NCBI RefSeq assembly: GCF_004345425.1
Contig: NZ_SLVP01000001.1
Span: 1,426,001-1,490,000 of the forward strand
Origin: Paenibacillus sp. BK033
GTDB lineage: Bacteria; Bacillota; Bacilli; Paenibacillales; Paenibacillaceae
Direction: 5' to 3'
Length of the DNA stretch: 64,000 bases
The stretch's first letter is position 1, and each line of letters opens with the position of its first letter. The notes under the pieces were generated by a model that searched no databases, had not been told where the DNA came from, and saw only the letters and a program-made list of their open reading frames with translations. The position numbers and the translations under genes were made by a program. This document shows positions 17,369 to 25,680 of this stretch, piece after piece.

Positions 17369-18675
17369 TCGGCGTTGTGGCGGACGATATAACCGGAGCG
17401 GGCGATATCGGCATCATGTTCGCGAAGTCCAGCATGGACACGCATGTCTATCCGCTGAGGGACGCGGTTTCTGCGGTGCCCACGGGCGCTTCAGGTCCGG
17501 ATGTGCTTATTATCGATACGAATTCGCGGCTGGACCGGCCGGAAGAGGCTTATGGCAAAGCTTTTGAGGCAACAAAAAAGCTTGCCGAGGCAGGCTGCGC
17601 AACCTTTTACAATAAAACCTGCTCCGTCTTCCGGGGCAACGTCGGCGCCGAGTTTGACGCGATGCTTGACGCGTTGGGCGTTTCCTTCGCTATCGTCGTG
17701 CTTGGCTTTCCAAAGACGGGAAGGACGACCATTGGCGGCATTCATTATGTACGCGGCGTGAAGCTCGAGCAATCGGAATTCCGGCATGATCCGGTGCATC
17801 CGATGACGCGGTCGGATTTGGCGGGGATTTTACAGGCGCAGACGAAACGCAAGGTGGATCGCATCGACATCGGCATCGTCGATGAAGGCAGCGAAACGCT
17901 TCGCAAGGCAATTGCCTCGAAGAAGACGGCTTGCGGTTACTTGATTATCGACGTACGCGACCAAGCTTCTCTGAGAATCATTGCCGAGGCGGTGAAGGAT
18001 GAGCCCGTGCTGTGCGGAAGCTCCGCGCTTGCGGAGGAGCTGGCTGCGTTATGCAGGCCCGATTTGCCTGAATTGGGAACGTTCCCAGAATCAGTGAAAG
18101 CTTTACCGTCGAAACGAGGAGGAGTCCTGTGCGCCGCCGGGAGCCTGATGCCGCAGACGGCGGCTCAGACCCGGTATCTAAGGGAGAAAGGCGTGGCGGC
18201 GATCGAGCTTGATTCGCTGCTGCTCCTTAATGCGGAGCGAAGCCCGGAGCATCAGCGGGAAGTCGCGGACGAAGCCGCGCGTCGCCTCGCAGCCTGCGAG
18301 GATGTGCTCATTTATGCCTCAAACGTGCCGGAAAAGGTCGCGGAGACGAAGAGGCTGGCGTCGCTTCAAGGGTTGGAGAATACGGCAGTATCGCGCCTCG
18401 TTTCGGAGGCGCTGTCCGAAACGGTGAAAAGCGTGTGCGACAGGACGGGACAGCGCCAGATTGTCGTAGCGGGCGGGGAAACCTCCGCGGCCGTATGCGG
18501 CAAGCTTGGCATTTCCGCTTTTCGCATTCGGAAGGAGATCGAGCCCGGCCTGCCGTCTTGCGAATCGCTGGAGCCTGGGAGGCGGTTGTTTGTCCTCAAG
18601 TCCGGCAGCTTCGGCGGCGAGGATTTTCTGTGGAAGGCGATCGGGCATTTAAAAGAAGAGGGAGGCTGGACTTGA
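17365..18675 (+). CDS. Four-carbon acid sugar kinase family (DUF1537) protein
   Basis: The 436-residue protein begins with the DUF1537 substrate-binding motif MIGVVADDITGAGDIG and has a matching C-terminal nucleotide-binding domain with VVAGGETSAAVCGKLG (about residue 368). Known members (OtnK, DtnK) phosphorylate D-threonate, D-erythronate or 3-oxo acid sugars at C4. ATG 17365 has AGAAGGAAG at suitable distance and overlaps the aldolase stop as ATGA; a GTG at 17356 is the alternative. Codons for ELGTFPE near residue 239 contain a perfect copy of the operon operator (18074-18087), an unusual place for a regulatory site. The protein probably makes the substrate for the preceding aldolase-like enzyme. 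Confidence 0.9.
   Translation: MIGVVADDITGAGDIGIMFAKSSMDTHVYPLRDAVSAVPTGASGPDVLIIDTNSRLDRPEEAYGKAFEATKKLAEAGCATFYNKTCSVFRGNVGAEFDAMLDALGVSFAIVVLGFPKTGRTTIGGIHYVRGVKLEQSEFRHDPVHPMTRSDLAGILQAQTKRKVDRIDIGIVDEGSETLRKAIASKKTACGYLIIDVRDQASLRIIAEAVKDEPVLCGSSALAEELAALCRPDLPELGTFPESVKALPSKRGGVLCAAGSLMPQTAAQTRYLREKGVAAIELDSLLLLNAERSPEHQREVADEAARRLAACEDVLIYASNVPEKVAETKRLASLQGLENTAVSRLVSEALSETVKSVCDRTGQRQIVVAGGETSAAVCGKLGISAFRIRKEIEPGLPSCESLEPGRRLFVLKSGSFGGEDFLWKAIGHLKEEGGWT
18074..18087. promoter_or_regulatory. Fourth perfect LacI-type operator, inside a coding sequence
   Basis: TGGGAACGTTCCCA, identical in all 14 bases to O1-O3, lies within the DUF1537 kinase gene about 14.5 kb downstream of O3. Chance recurrence of a given 14-mer in 64 kb is well under one in a thousand. 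It may be a roadblock that lowers expression of the distal genes or an anchor for DNA looping. Confidence 0.65.
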
Positions 18676-18676
18676 T

Positions 18677-19309
18677 ATGAGTCATGCGCTGGAGAGATTG
18701 ATGGGGAAATACCCGGAGCTGGAAAGCTGCCGTGAAGATATCTTGAAAGCCTTCGGTCTGCTGAAGGCGACGTACGAGAAGGAAGGCAAGCTGCTGCTGG
18801 CCGGCAACGGAGGCAGTGCCGCCGATTGCGAGCATGTCGTAGGAGAACTGATGAAGGGCTTTATGTCGAAGCGGCCGCTTCCTCCGTCCGAGAGGGAGAA
18901 GCTGCTTGTCCACGGCGAGGAGGAAGGCTCGTATTTGTCCGATCACCTGCAGGGGGCGCTGCCTGCGATCTCGCTGGTGAGCCACTCCGCGTTAGCGACA
19001 GCGTTTATCAACGACGTGGCGGCGGACATGATGTTCGCGCAGCAGGTGTACGGTTACGGACGCAAGGAGGATGCGCTCGCCGTCTTCAGCACGTCGGGCA
19101 ATTCCGTTAATGTCATCCGCGCCGTGCAGGTAGCGAAGTCGCTTGGCCTCGCGACGATTGGCCTGACGGGCCAAAGCGGCGGACGGCTGCATTCGCTGTG
19201 CGACGTCACGATCCGCGTGCCGCACGAATCGACGCCGGACATCCAGGAGCGGCATTTGCCGATTTACCATACGCTGTGCATCATGCTGGAGGAGGCGTTC
19301 TTCGGATGA
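18677..19309 (+). CDS. SIS-domain phosphosugar isomerase (GmhA-like)
   Basis: The 210-residue protein matches sedoheptulose-7-phosphate isomerase-type SIS proteins: LLLAGNGGSAADCEHVVGEL (about residues 40-59), FSTSGNSVNVIRAV (about 138-151), TPDIQERHLPIYHTLC (about 191-206). SIS proteins of this type isomerise or bind phosphorylated sugars. In a lipopolysaccharide-lacking Firmicute and in a catabolic operon it is more likely to convert a hexose or heptose phosphate made by the neighbouring kinases than to make heptose for envelope sugars. The gene begins one base after the kinase stop and overlaps the ROK gene by ATGA. Confidence 0.87.
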   Translation: MSHALERLMGKYPELESCREDILKAFGLLKATYEKEGKLLLAGNGGSAADCEHVVGELMKGFMSKRPLPPSEREKLLVHGEEEGSYLSDHLQGALPAISLVSHSALATAFINDVAADMMFAQQVYGYGRKEDALAVFSTSGNSVNVIRAVQVAKSLGLATIGLTGQSGGRLHSLCDVTIRVPHESTPDIQERHLPIYHTLCIMLEEAFFG

Positions 19310-20280
19310 CGACGCTGCTTGGCGGATTGGATATCGGCGGAACGAAATGCGCCGCCGTCCTCGGACGTGCGTCCGAGGACGGGATCGAAATCGTTGCGAA
19401 GCGCAGCTTTCCGACTCCGGCTAGTCCGCAGGAGGCGCTAGAAGCGCTTGGCGCCGTATTGGCGGAACTCGCGGATGAGCATCATGCTCCCGGTTTACAG
19501 GCAATCGGCATCAGCTGCGGCGGTCCGCTGGACAGCGGGGCAGGGCTTATCCTGTCGCCGCCTAACCTGCCGGGCTGGGACCGCATCGATGTCGTGACTC
19601 CTTTTAAGGAACGCTTCGGCGTGCCGGTCGGGCTGCAAAACGACGCGAACGCCTGCGCCCTCGCGGAATGGAAGTGGGGAGCGGGGCGAGGCTCGCGGAA
19701 CATGATCTTTTTGACGTTCGGCACCGGAATGGGAGCTGGGCTTATCCTTGACGGCCGATTGTATGCGGGAACAAACGACATGGCTGGCGAAGTCGGCCAT
19801 ATGCGTCTGGAGCAGGATGGGCCGGAGGGCTATGGCAAATCCGGCTCGTTCGAGGGCTTCTGCAGCGGAGGCGGTATCGCTAAGCTTGCCCGCTCGAGGG
19901 CGCTCGAATGGCTGGCCGAAGGGAAATCGACGCTGCTCTGCTCGAAGACTGGCGAAGTTGACGGCATTACGGCTAAGCTTGTCGGGGAGGCGGCCAGAGC
20001 CGGCGACGAGCTCGCGCTGGACGTGATGGGCAACGTCGGCAGGCAGCTCGGACGGGGCCTTGCGGTTCTCGTCGACGTGCTTAATCCGGAGCGGATCGTG
20101 ATTGGCAGCATTTACGCCAGGCAGCAGGCATTGCTTGATCCGGGCATGCTTGCGGAGCTTCAGGCCGAGGCGTTATCGCTCTCGCTTAAGGCTTGCCGAA
20201 TCGTGCCGGCCGGGCTCGGCGAAACGGTAGGAGACGCGGCAAGTTTGTCAGTCGCGCAATATGCTCTTGCACGCGAATAG
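19306..20280 (+). CDS. ROK-family sugar kinase without the usual zinc cysteines
   Basis: The 324-residue protein starts GGLDIGGTKCAAVLG, the ATP phosphate loop of ROK proteins, and contains NDANACALAEWKWGAGRG (about residues 107-124), TFGTGMGAGLILDG and GEVGHMRLE (about 162-170, with the conserved His). Most ROK kinases have a CxCGxxGCxE zinc motif after that His; here the sequence reads GSFEGFCSGGG with one Cys, so the zinc site is absent. No DNA-binding domain is present, so it is a kinase, not a repressor. Its sugar may be glucose, mannose, fructose, allose or an N-acetyl sugar. The start overlaps the previous stop, with GGAGGAGG upstream. Confidence 0.87.
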   Translation: MTTLLGGLDIGGTKCAAVLGRASEDGIEIVAKRSFPTPASPQEALEALGAVLAELADEHHAPGLQAIGISCGGPLDSGAGLILSPPNLPGWDRIDVVTPFKERFGVPVGLQNDANACALAEWKWGAGRGSRNMIFLTFGTGMGAGLILDGRLYAGTNDMAGEVGHMRLEQDGPEGYGKSGSFEGFCSGGGIAKLARSRALEWLAEGKSTLLCSKTGEVDGITAKLVGEAARAGDELALDVMGNVGRQLGRGLAVLVDVLNPERIVIGSIYARQQALLDPGMLAELQAEALSLSLKACRIVPAGLGETVGDAASLSVAQYALARE

Positions 20281-20301
20281 AAATGAGGAGGCAATGCCAT
20301 T

Positions 20302-22461
20302 ATGTTGACTTGTAACGATTCATCCGCGGCTTCCGTTTCCGACGCATGCCGGACATGGCTTGGCGGCGTAGGCATGACCGCCAACCTGGACCAAGGAGAG
20401 AAGGAGCTCTTGTTTGTATCGGAGGAGAAGAAAAGGGAGTCTGACACGCTTGGCGTCTATACGGCGATCGAGCGGTTATACCAGGACGACGCCGAGCAGC
20501 CTGGGGTGATTGTCCGGCTCAAGCTTCGCTGCTACGACCGGTTCTTGCTCGCCTTCGTGGACGGCAGCGTCGTCTCCGAGAACGACTTCGGCAACCACCG
20601 CGCCTTCGCGCCGGACAATGCCGTAACGATCAAGCTGGGGCTGCCGTCAGGCATCGAAGGCGTGCTGGCCAATTACCAGCATAAGGATTGGTGGACGCGT
20701 CCGCATTTCGATACGGACCTTACGAAGCTGCCGGACCGCACGCTTTCGCTGCTCTGGCGTTCGGAGGATTCGTATTATCACCTGCTGCCGGTTTGCGGTC
20801 CGAAGTACCGCACGGATCTCGCTGGCGGCTCGTCGGAAAATGAGGCTCTGCAGGTCCGAGTTTCCTCGCATGTAGGCGGCATGACGCGCTGCGATACGTT
20901 CGCGTTCCTGCTCAGCTGGGGCGATGACCCTTATGAGCTGGCTGAGAATGGAGTGGATACGGCGCTTCGCGAGCTCGGCTACCCGGCTCTGCCCCGTCAG
21001 AAGAAGGAGTATCCGGAAATATTGGATTTTTTGGGCTGGTGCAGCTGGGATGCCTTCTACCATCAGGTGGACGAGAAGGGACTGCTCGCCAAGGCGGGCG
21101 AGCTGCATGACATCGGCCTGCCGGTCAAGTGGGTCATGATCGACGACGGCTGGTCGGAAATCGAGGACCGCAAGCTTCGCGCCTTCGACGCGGATCAGGA
21201 GAAGTTCCCGCAAGGCCTCGCGCATACCGTCGGCGCCTTGAAGGAGCGGTTTGGGGTAAATTGGGTCGGGGTGTGGCATACGATTGCCGGCTACTGGAAC
21301 GGCATCCATCCGGACAGCCGGCTTGCGGCCGAATACGCCGATTTCTTGTTTGAGACGAAGAGGGGCAACGTTATCCCTTATCCGGACGAGGCAAAGGGCT
21401 TTGGCTTCTGGCATGCCTGGCACGGGTATTTGAAAAATCAGGGCGTCGATTTCGTCAAGGTGGACAGCCAGAGCGCGGTGAACAACTTCCTGCGCCACCA
21501 TCGCCCGGTAGGCGCTTCGGCGTCCGCGGCGCATAGCGCGCTGGAGGCGTCGGTAACGATGCATTTCGGCCGTACGATTATTAACTGCATGGGCATGGCT
21601 TCGGAGAATATCTGGCATCGCCCGGTATCTGCCGTCTCGCGAAACAGCGACGACTTTGTCCCCCAGGAGCGAAGCGGGTTCCGGGAGCATGCGCTGCAAA
21701 ATGCGTACAACTCGTATTATCACGGCCCGTTCTATTGGGGCGACTGGGACATGTTCTGGACGCAAAATCACGACGATGTGCAAAACGCGGTTCTGCGCGC
21801 GGTCAGCGGCGGACCGGTCTACTTCAGCGACGCGCTAGGGAAGACTGATCCGTCCAAGCTTTGGCCTCTTATTTACCGGGACGGCCGAATCATCCGCTGT
21901 GACCGGACGGCGAATCCGACTCCGGATTGCTTGACCGTTCTGCCATCGGATGCCGGCATGCCGCTTAAGCTATGGAACACGGCTGGAGGCGCCGGCGTTG
22001 TCGCAGCGTTCCATGTTGGAGACGGCGGCGGATCCGCCGATGGTACGGTCTCATCGTGCGACGTGCCCGGCTTGACCGAAGGGCCGGTGCTGCTCTATGA
22101 CTTTTTTGCGAAGAACGCACGCATGCTAGCCGCGGGAGAGAAGGCGGATTTCAGGCTCGAGGAGGAGCAGTGCAAGCTGTACCTGCTTATACCGGCAGCG
22201 GAAGACGGCGTGATTACTCCGATCGGCCTGACGAACAAGTATGTTTCGAGACATGCTGTAAAGAGCCATCACATAGAGGACGGCGTTACCGTGGTAACGC
22301 TGATCGAAGGCGGCTCCTTTGCCTTCGCGGCGGACCAAAAGCCTTCCGGCGCGCGCGTTAACGGGACGGAAGCCTCCGTCACCGAACAGCCGGGCGGATA
22401 TTACGAAATAGACTGCAGCCATGCCGCAGGAGAAGTCACGATCGAAATCGTCCAAGCCTAA
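20302..22461 (+). CDS. GH36 raffinose-synthase/Sip1-like glycosidase
   Basis: The 719-residue protein resembles the Sip1/raffinose synthase branch of alpha-galactosidases: LGWCSWDAFYHQVDEKG (about residue 246), WVMIDDGWSEIEDRKL (about 278), WVGVWHTIAGYWNGIHP (about 318), FVKVDSQSAVNN with the likely nucleophile Asp (about 390), and NCMGMASENIWHRP (about 430). There is no signal peptide. It should hydrolyse or transfer alpha-linked galactose or a related sugar inside the cell. GAGGAGG lies about 11 bases before the ATG. The last codons and the stop sit in a perfect 12-bp inverted repeat that continues into the spacer to the next gene. Confidence 0.88.
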   Translation: MLTCNDSSAASVSDACRTWLGGVGMTANLDQGEKELLFVSEEKKRESDTLGVYTAIERLYQDDAEQPGVIVRLKLRCYDRFLLAFVDGSVVSENDFGNHRAFAPDNAVTIKLGLPSGIEGVLANYQHKDWWTRPHFDTDLTKLPDRTLSLLWRSEDSYYHLLPVCGPKYRTDLAGGSSENEALQVRVSSHVGGMTRCDTFAFLLSWGDDPYELAENGVDTALRELGYPALPRQKKEYPEILDFLGWCSWDAFYHQVDEKGLLAKAGELHDIGLPVKWVMIDDGWSEIEDRKLRAFDADQEKFPQGLAHTVGALKERFGVNWVGVWHTIAGYWNGIHPDSRLAAEYADFLFETKRGNVIPYPDEAKGFGFWHAWHGYLKNQGVDFVKVDSQSAVNNFLRHHRPVGASASAAHSALEASVTMHFGRTIINCMGMASENIWHRPVSAVSRNSDDFVPQERSGFREHALQNAYNSYYHGPFYWGDWDMFWTQNHDDVQNAVLRAVSGGPVYFSDALGKTDPSKLWPLIYRDGRIIRCDRTANPTPDCLTVLPSDAGMPLKLWNTAGGAGVVAAFHVGDGGGSADGTVSSCDVPGLTEGPVLLYDFFAKNARMLAAGEKADFRLEEEQCKLYLLIPAAEDGVITPIGLTNKYVSRHAVKSHHIEDGVTVVTLIEGGSFAFAADQKPSGARVNGTEASVTEQPGGYYEIDCSHAAGEVTIEIVQA

Positions 22462-22473
22462 GCTTGGACGATT
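22446..22473 (+). other. Perfect hairpin over the stop codon of the GH36-like gene
   Basis: AATCGTCCAAGC (22446-22457), loop CTAA containing the TAA stop, then GCTTGGACGATT (22462-22473). There is no T run, so it is not a normal terminator; it may stabilise or help process the polycistronic message. Confidence 0.6.
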
Positions 22474-22512
22474 CGTGTATGCGGGCTTACAAAAGCAAAG
22501 GATGTGAAGAAG

Positions 22513-25500
22513 ATGAACGGTATATTGCCTGCCGGCGAACTGCCCGTGCTGTTCGAGGCGGATGCGGCCGTAATCGGCGGTTCCTTCGCAGGAATCGCCT
22601 GCGCGGTTCGGCTGGCGCAGCGAGGGATGAAGGTTGTCGTTCTCGAGCCTAGGACGTACCTCGGAAGGGAATTGACCGCAACGCTCCGACCGTGGTTAAC
22701 GATCCCGCAAAGCATACCTCCCAAGCTGCTGCCGCTGCCGATCCGCCAAGCGTTGAGAGGGCAAGAAGGCTCTGCGGAGGGAGGGAATTATGTGCCGCTT
22801 CACCCCGATTCGTTGAAGCGCGGACTGGAGGATCTGCTCGCGGAGCATGGTGTTGAGCTGTTGTACGCAACTTTGCCAATCGCAATCATCCACGCTGCCG
22901 GAGAAGCGGCGGGGCTTGTTGTTGCTAATAAATCGGGCCGGCAAGCGGTTTACTCCCCGTTGATTGTTGACGTGACCGAAACGGCGCTTTCCGCAGCCTT
23001 GTGCGGCGAGCCGGTGCCCGAATATGCGGAAGGTGATACCGCGTTATTCAAGCGAACGCTGGAATTCACCGGCGTTGACCCGGATGCGGATTCCGAGCTG
23101 GCGGTTCCGGCGGTGATTGGAGTCGGCAGCCGAATCACGCTTCGTCAAGGCTACCTTGGCAAGAAGCATCGCTTGGCGGAATTTGTTATTGCCGCTGCCA
23201 GCGGCAATTCGCTTGATGCGGACAGGGAACGCGAGATTGAAGCGAGGCGCATCGGCATGCGGCTTGCGGCCTATTTGATGAACGAGGTTCCGGCGTTCCG
23301 CAAGGCCGCATTCACCGCGTCTTCCCATGAACTGCTCGGCCCGTTCCCGATCCGTGAGGAAGCATCACGGGAAGGGAGTTTCGGACCTGAAGCAGCAGCC
23401 GCTTCCGTCTCCGGCGTCTATGCGCTCGGCACGCGTCTCTACCGCAATTGCGAAGTGTCTTTGCTTGATCCGGTACAGGCCGCCTTGGCAGGCGAACGTC
23501 TCGCGGACGCGCTGATCGAGGCGCGATCTCCTTCCGAATCCAGGCATCTTGAAACGTATGAGCTCGTCTCGGGAGCAGGTTACTCTTCAGACTCCGCGCA
23601 AAACGGGGAGATAGCCGTTCCCGCTTTTACCGGCAGCGACGGGACGGGACGTACGATTCGCGTGCAATCCCAGCCGATTCCCTTGCTGACGCAGGTCGAC
23701 GTTCTTGTGGCCGGCGGCGGTACAAGCGGAGCCTGCGCCTCGATTACGGCGGCGCGGGAAGGGATGGATACGCTTCTGCTGGAACTCAATCCCGGTCTTG
23801 GCGGCACCGGCACGTTCGGAGGCGTCGACAGCTATTGGTTTGGCAAGCGGGGCGGTTATGCGGCCCAGATCGCGGAGGAAGTGCTTAGCATGCAGCGCGA
23901 CATCCGCTATAAAGGGCATAAATGGAATCTCGAAGCGAAAATGTATGCCCTGCTGAAGCAAGCGGACGAAGCAGGCGTCCGGCCGGTGTTCAACGCCATT
24001 ACGTTCGGAGCGGTCAAACGCGGGAACCGCGTATGCGGCGCGGTTGCGGCAACGCGGTGGGGCGCTTACGCGGTTACGGCGCAAGCCGTAATCGATTCGA
24101 CCGGCGACGGAGACGTGGCGGCGATGGCGGGTGCATCATTCGAATACGGCTCCGAAAAGGACCATACGGTCATGTGGTATTCGCTTGCCCAATTCCAGAC
24201 GCCGGGCAAGCTGCAAAACAATTTTACGAGCATGGTCGACGTATCCAATGCGCTTGATTATACCCGTGCGATTCTGGCCGGCCGCCGACGCGGCAGCGCT
24301 TGTCATGATCACGGCATTTACGTTGCGACGAGGGAGAGCCGGCATATTATCGGCGATGTCGTCATGCGCCTCTCCGATCAGCTGCTGCACCGCCGATGGC
24401 CGGATGTGGTTAACGTTCATTTCAGCAACCATGACGTGAAAGGCGTCAGCGGGGCGGAGTGGGTTAACGTCGGTTTAATTCCGCCGAACCTGGAAATCGA
24501 AGTGTCTTACCGCATGCTGCTGCCCAAAGGGCTGGAAGGTATGCTTGTCGTCGGCAAAGCGATATCGGCAACGCATGACGCCCTTCCGGCAATCCGGATG
24601 CAGTCGGATCTTGAGAACCTGGGGGCCGTCGCCGCGCTGGCCGCGGCGCAGGCTGTCCGGTCGAAGCAAACGCCGAGAAGCATCGACATCCGTACTTTAC
24701 AGCATGTATTGGCTGATAAGGGGCTTATCCCCGAAGAGTCGCTTACAAGACAGCTTGCCCCGATGCGCTATAGCGACGATGAGCTTATCCGGTTAGTCGA
24801 TTCCATCGAAACCGAGGAACCGCTGTACGAATACTCGAATATGCGGATGAACGAGGTCTACCGAAGGGAGATTCCGTTTGCCGAGATTTGCTCGGCGGGA
24901 CCGCGGATCATTCCTTACGTCGAGAAGGCTTTGAAGCGGGCAGAGGGCGTGAAACGCATCCGGCTGGCACAGGCGCTTGCCATGCTTGGCTCCAAGGAAG
25001 GCGTGCCGGTCCTGGTCGACGCGATCATGAACGAGCTGACCGGCGAGGAACTTCCGATTCGAACGGCGGAGATTATGTACGTGCAGCTCCCGCCCGATCA
25101 CGGGGCCATGCCGGATGTCACTTATTTGCTCTATTCACTCGCAGTGGCCGCGGATCCGCGCTCGATTCCGGTATGGGAGAGAGTGTCGGCGCTGCTGCGT
25201 CCGGACGAAGAAGATTTCAAAGATACGTTGAAGGGCATCTTCTATTACGTCGACTGCGTATGCCGCGGCGCGGAGCGTCTTGGCGACAGGAGGGCTCTGC
25301 CCGCGCTCGAACGGCTTCGCGGCATTGCACTGTTCAAGGACCAGCAATGCCGCGGCGGCGCGCAGCCGGATTACTTCCTGGAGCGCCGGTCGATGCTGGA
25401 GCTCGCGATCGGAAGGGCGTTGGCGAGATGCGGCAGTCCCGATGGCTATCACATTTTGATCCGTTATTTAGAAGACGTCCGGTCGCTGCTTGCGAAGAGC

Positions 25501-25680
25501 GCGCTGCTCGAGCTGCGTAGGCTAAGCGGTCGAGAGGACGGGAAAGACGCACGGCAATGGCGCCGCTGGGTGGACACGGAGAAGCCTTACGAACGAACCT
25601 ATCCGCTTGGGATGCAGCTGGACATCGAGCGGGACAGCGAAACTCTGCTGCGGAAGGCTCTAAGGGGTGAAAACGTATGA
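22513..25680 (+). CDS. Tandem FAD-dependent oxidoreductase (FAD_oxidored type), 1055 aa
   Basis: The protein contains two Rossmann-like FAD motifs, AAVIGGSFAGIACAVRLAQ near residue 18 and VLVAGGGTSGACASITAARE near 397, each followed by a family-like segment (the second with NPGLGGTGTFGGVDSYWFGK and IDSTGDGDVAAMAGASFEYG). The second copy is the typical PF12831 oxidoreductase found in sugar-degradation loci; the first half is more diverged. Residues from about 760 are helical and HEAT-like (LAQALAMLGSKEGVPVLVDA). The enzyme could oxidise a sugar hydroxyl, supplying a keto or acid sugar for the kinases. ATG 22513 is chosen with AAAGGA about 10 bases upstream; a GTG at 22504 is possible. It overlaps the next kinase by ATGA. 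Confidence 0.85.
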   Translation: MNGILPAGELPVLFEADAAVIGGSFAGIACAVRLAQRGMKVVVLEPRTYLGRELTATLRPWLTIPQSIPPKLLPLPIRQALRGQEGSAEGGNYVPLHPDSLKRGLEDLLAEHGVELLYATLPIAIIHAAGEAAGLVVANKSGRQAVYSPLIVDVTETALSAALCGEPVPEYAEGDTALFKRTLEFTGVDPDADSELAVPAVIGVGSRITLRQGYLGKKHRLAEFVIAAASGNSLDADREREIEARRIGMRLAAYLMNEVPAFRKAAFTASSHELLGPFPIREEASREGSFGPEAAAASVSGVYALGTRLYRNCEVSLLDPVQAALAGERLADALIEARSPSESRHLETYELVSGAGYSSDSAQNGEIAVPAFTGSDGTGRTIRVQSQPIPLLTQVDVLVAGGGTSGACASITAAREGMDTLLLELNPGLGGTGTFGGVDSYWFGKRGGYAAQIAEEVLSMQRDIRYKGHKWNLEAKMYALLKQADEAGVRPVFNAITFGAVKRGNRVCGAVAATRWGAYAVTAQAVIDSTGDGDVAAMAGASFEYGSEKDHTVMWYSLAQFQTPGKLQNNFTSMVDVSNALDYTRAILAGRRRGSACHDHGIYVATRESRHIIGDVVMRLSDQLLHRRWPDVVNVHFSNHDVKGVSGAEWVNVGLIPPNLEIEVSYRMLLPKGLEGMLVVGKAISATHDALPAIRMQSDLENLGAVAALAAAQAVRSKQTPRSIDIRTLQHVLADKGLIPEESLTRQLAPMRYSDDELIRLVDSIETEEPLYEYSNMRMNEVYRREIPFAEICSAGPRIIPYVEKALKRAEGVKRIRLAQALAMLGSKEGVPVLVDAIMNELTGEELPIRTAEIMYVQLPPDHGAMPDVTYLLYSLAVAADPRSIPVWERVSALLRPDEEDFKDTLKGIFYYVDCVCRGAERLGDRRALPALERLRGIALFKDQQCRGGAQPDYFLERRSMLELAIGRALARCGSPDGYHILIRYLEDVRSLLAKSALLELRRLSGREDGKDARQWRRWVDTEKPYERTYPLGMQLDIERDSETLLRKALRGENV

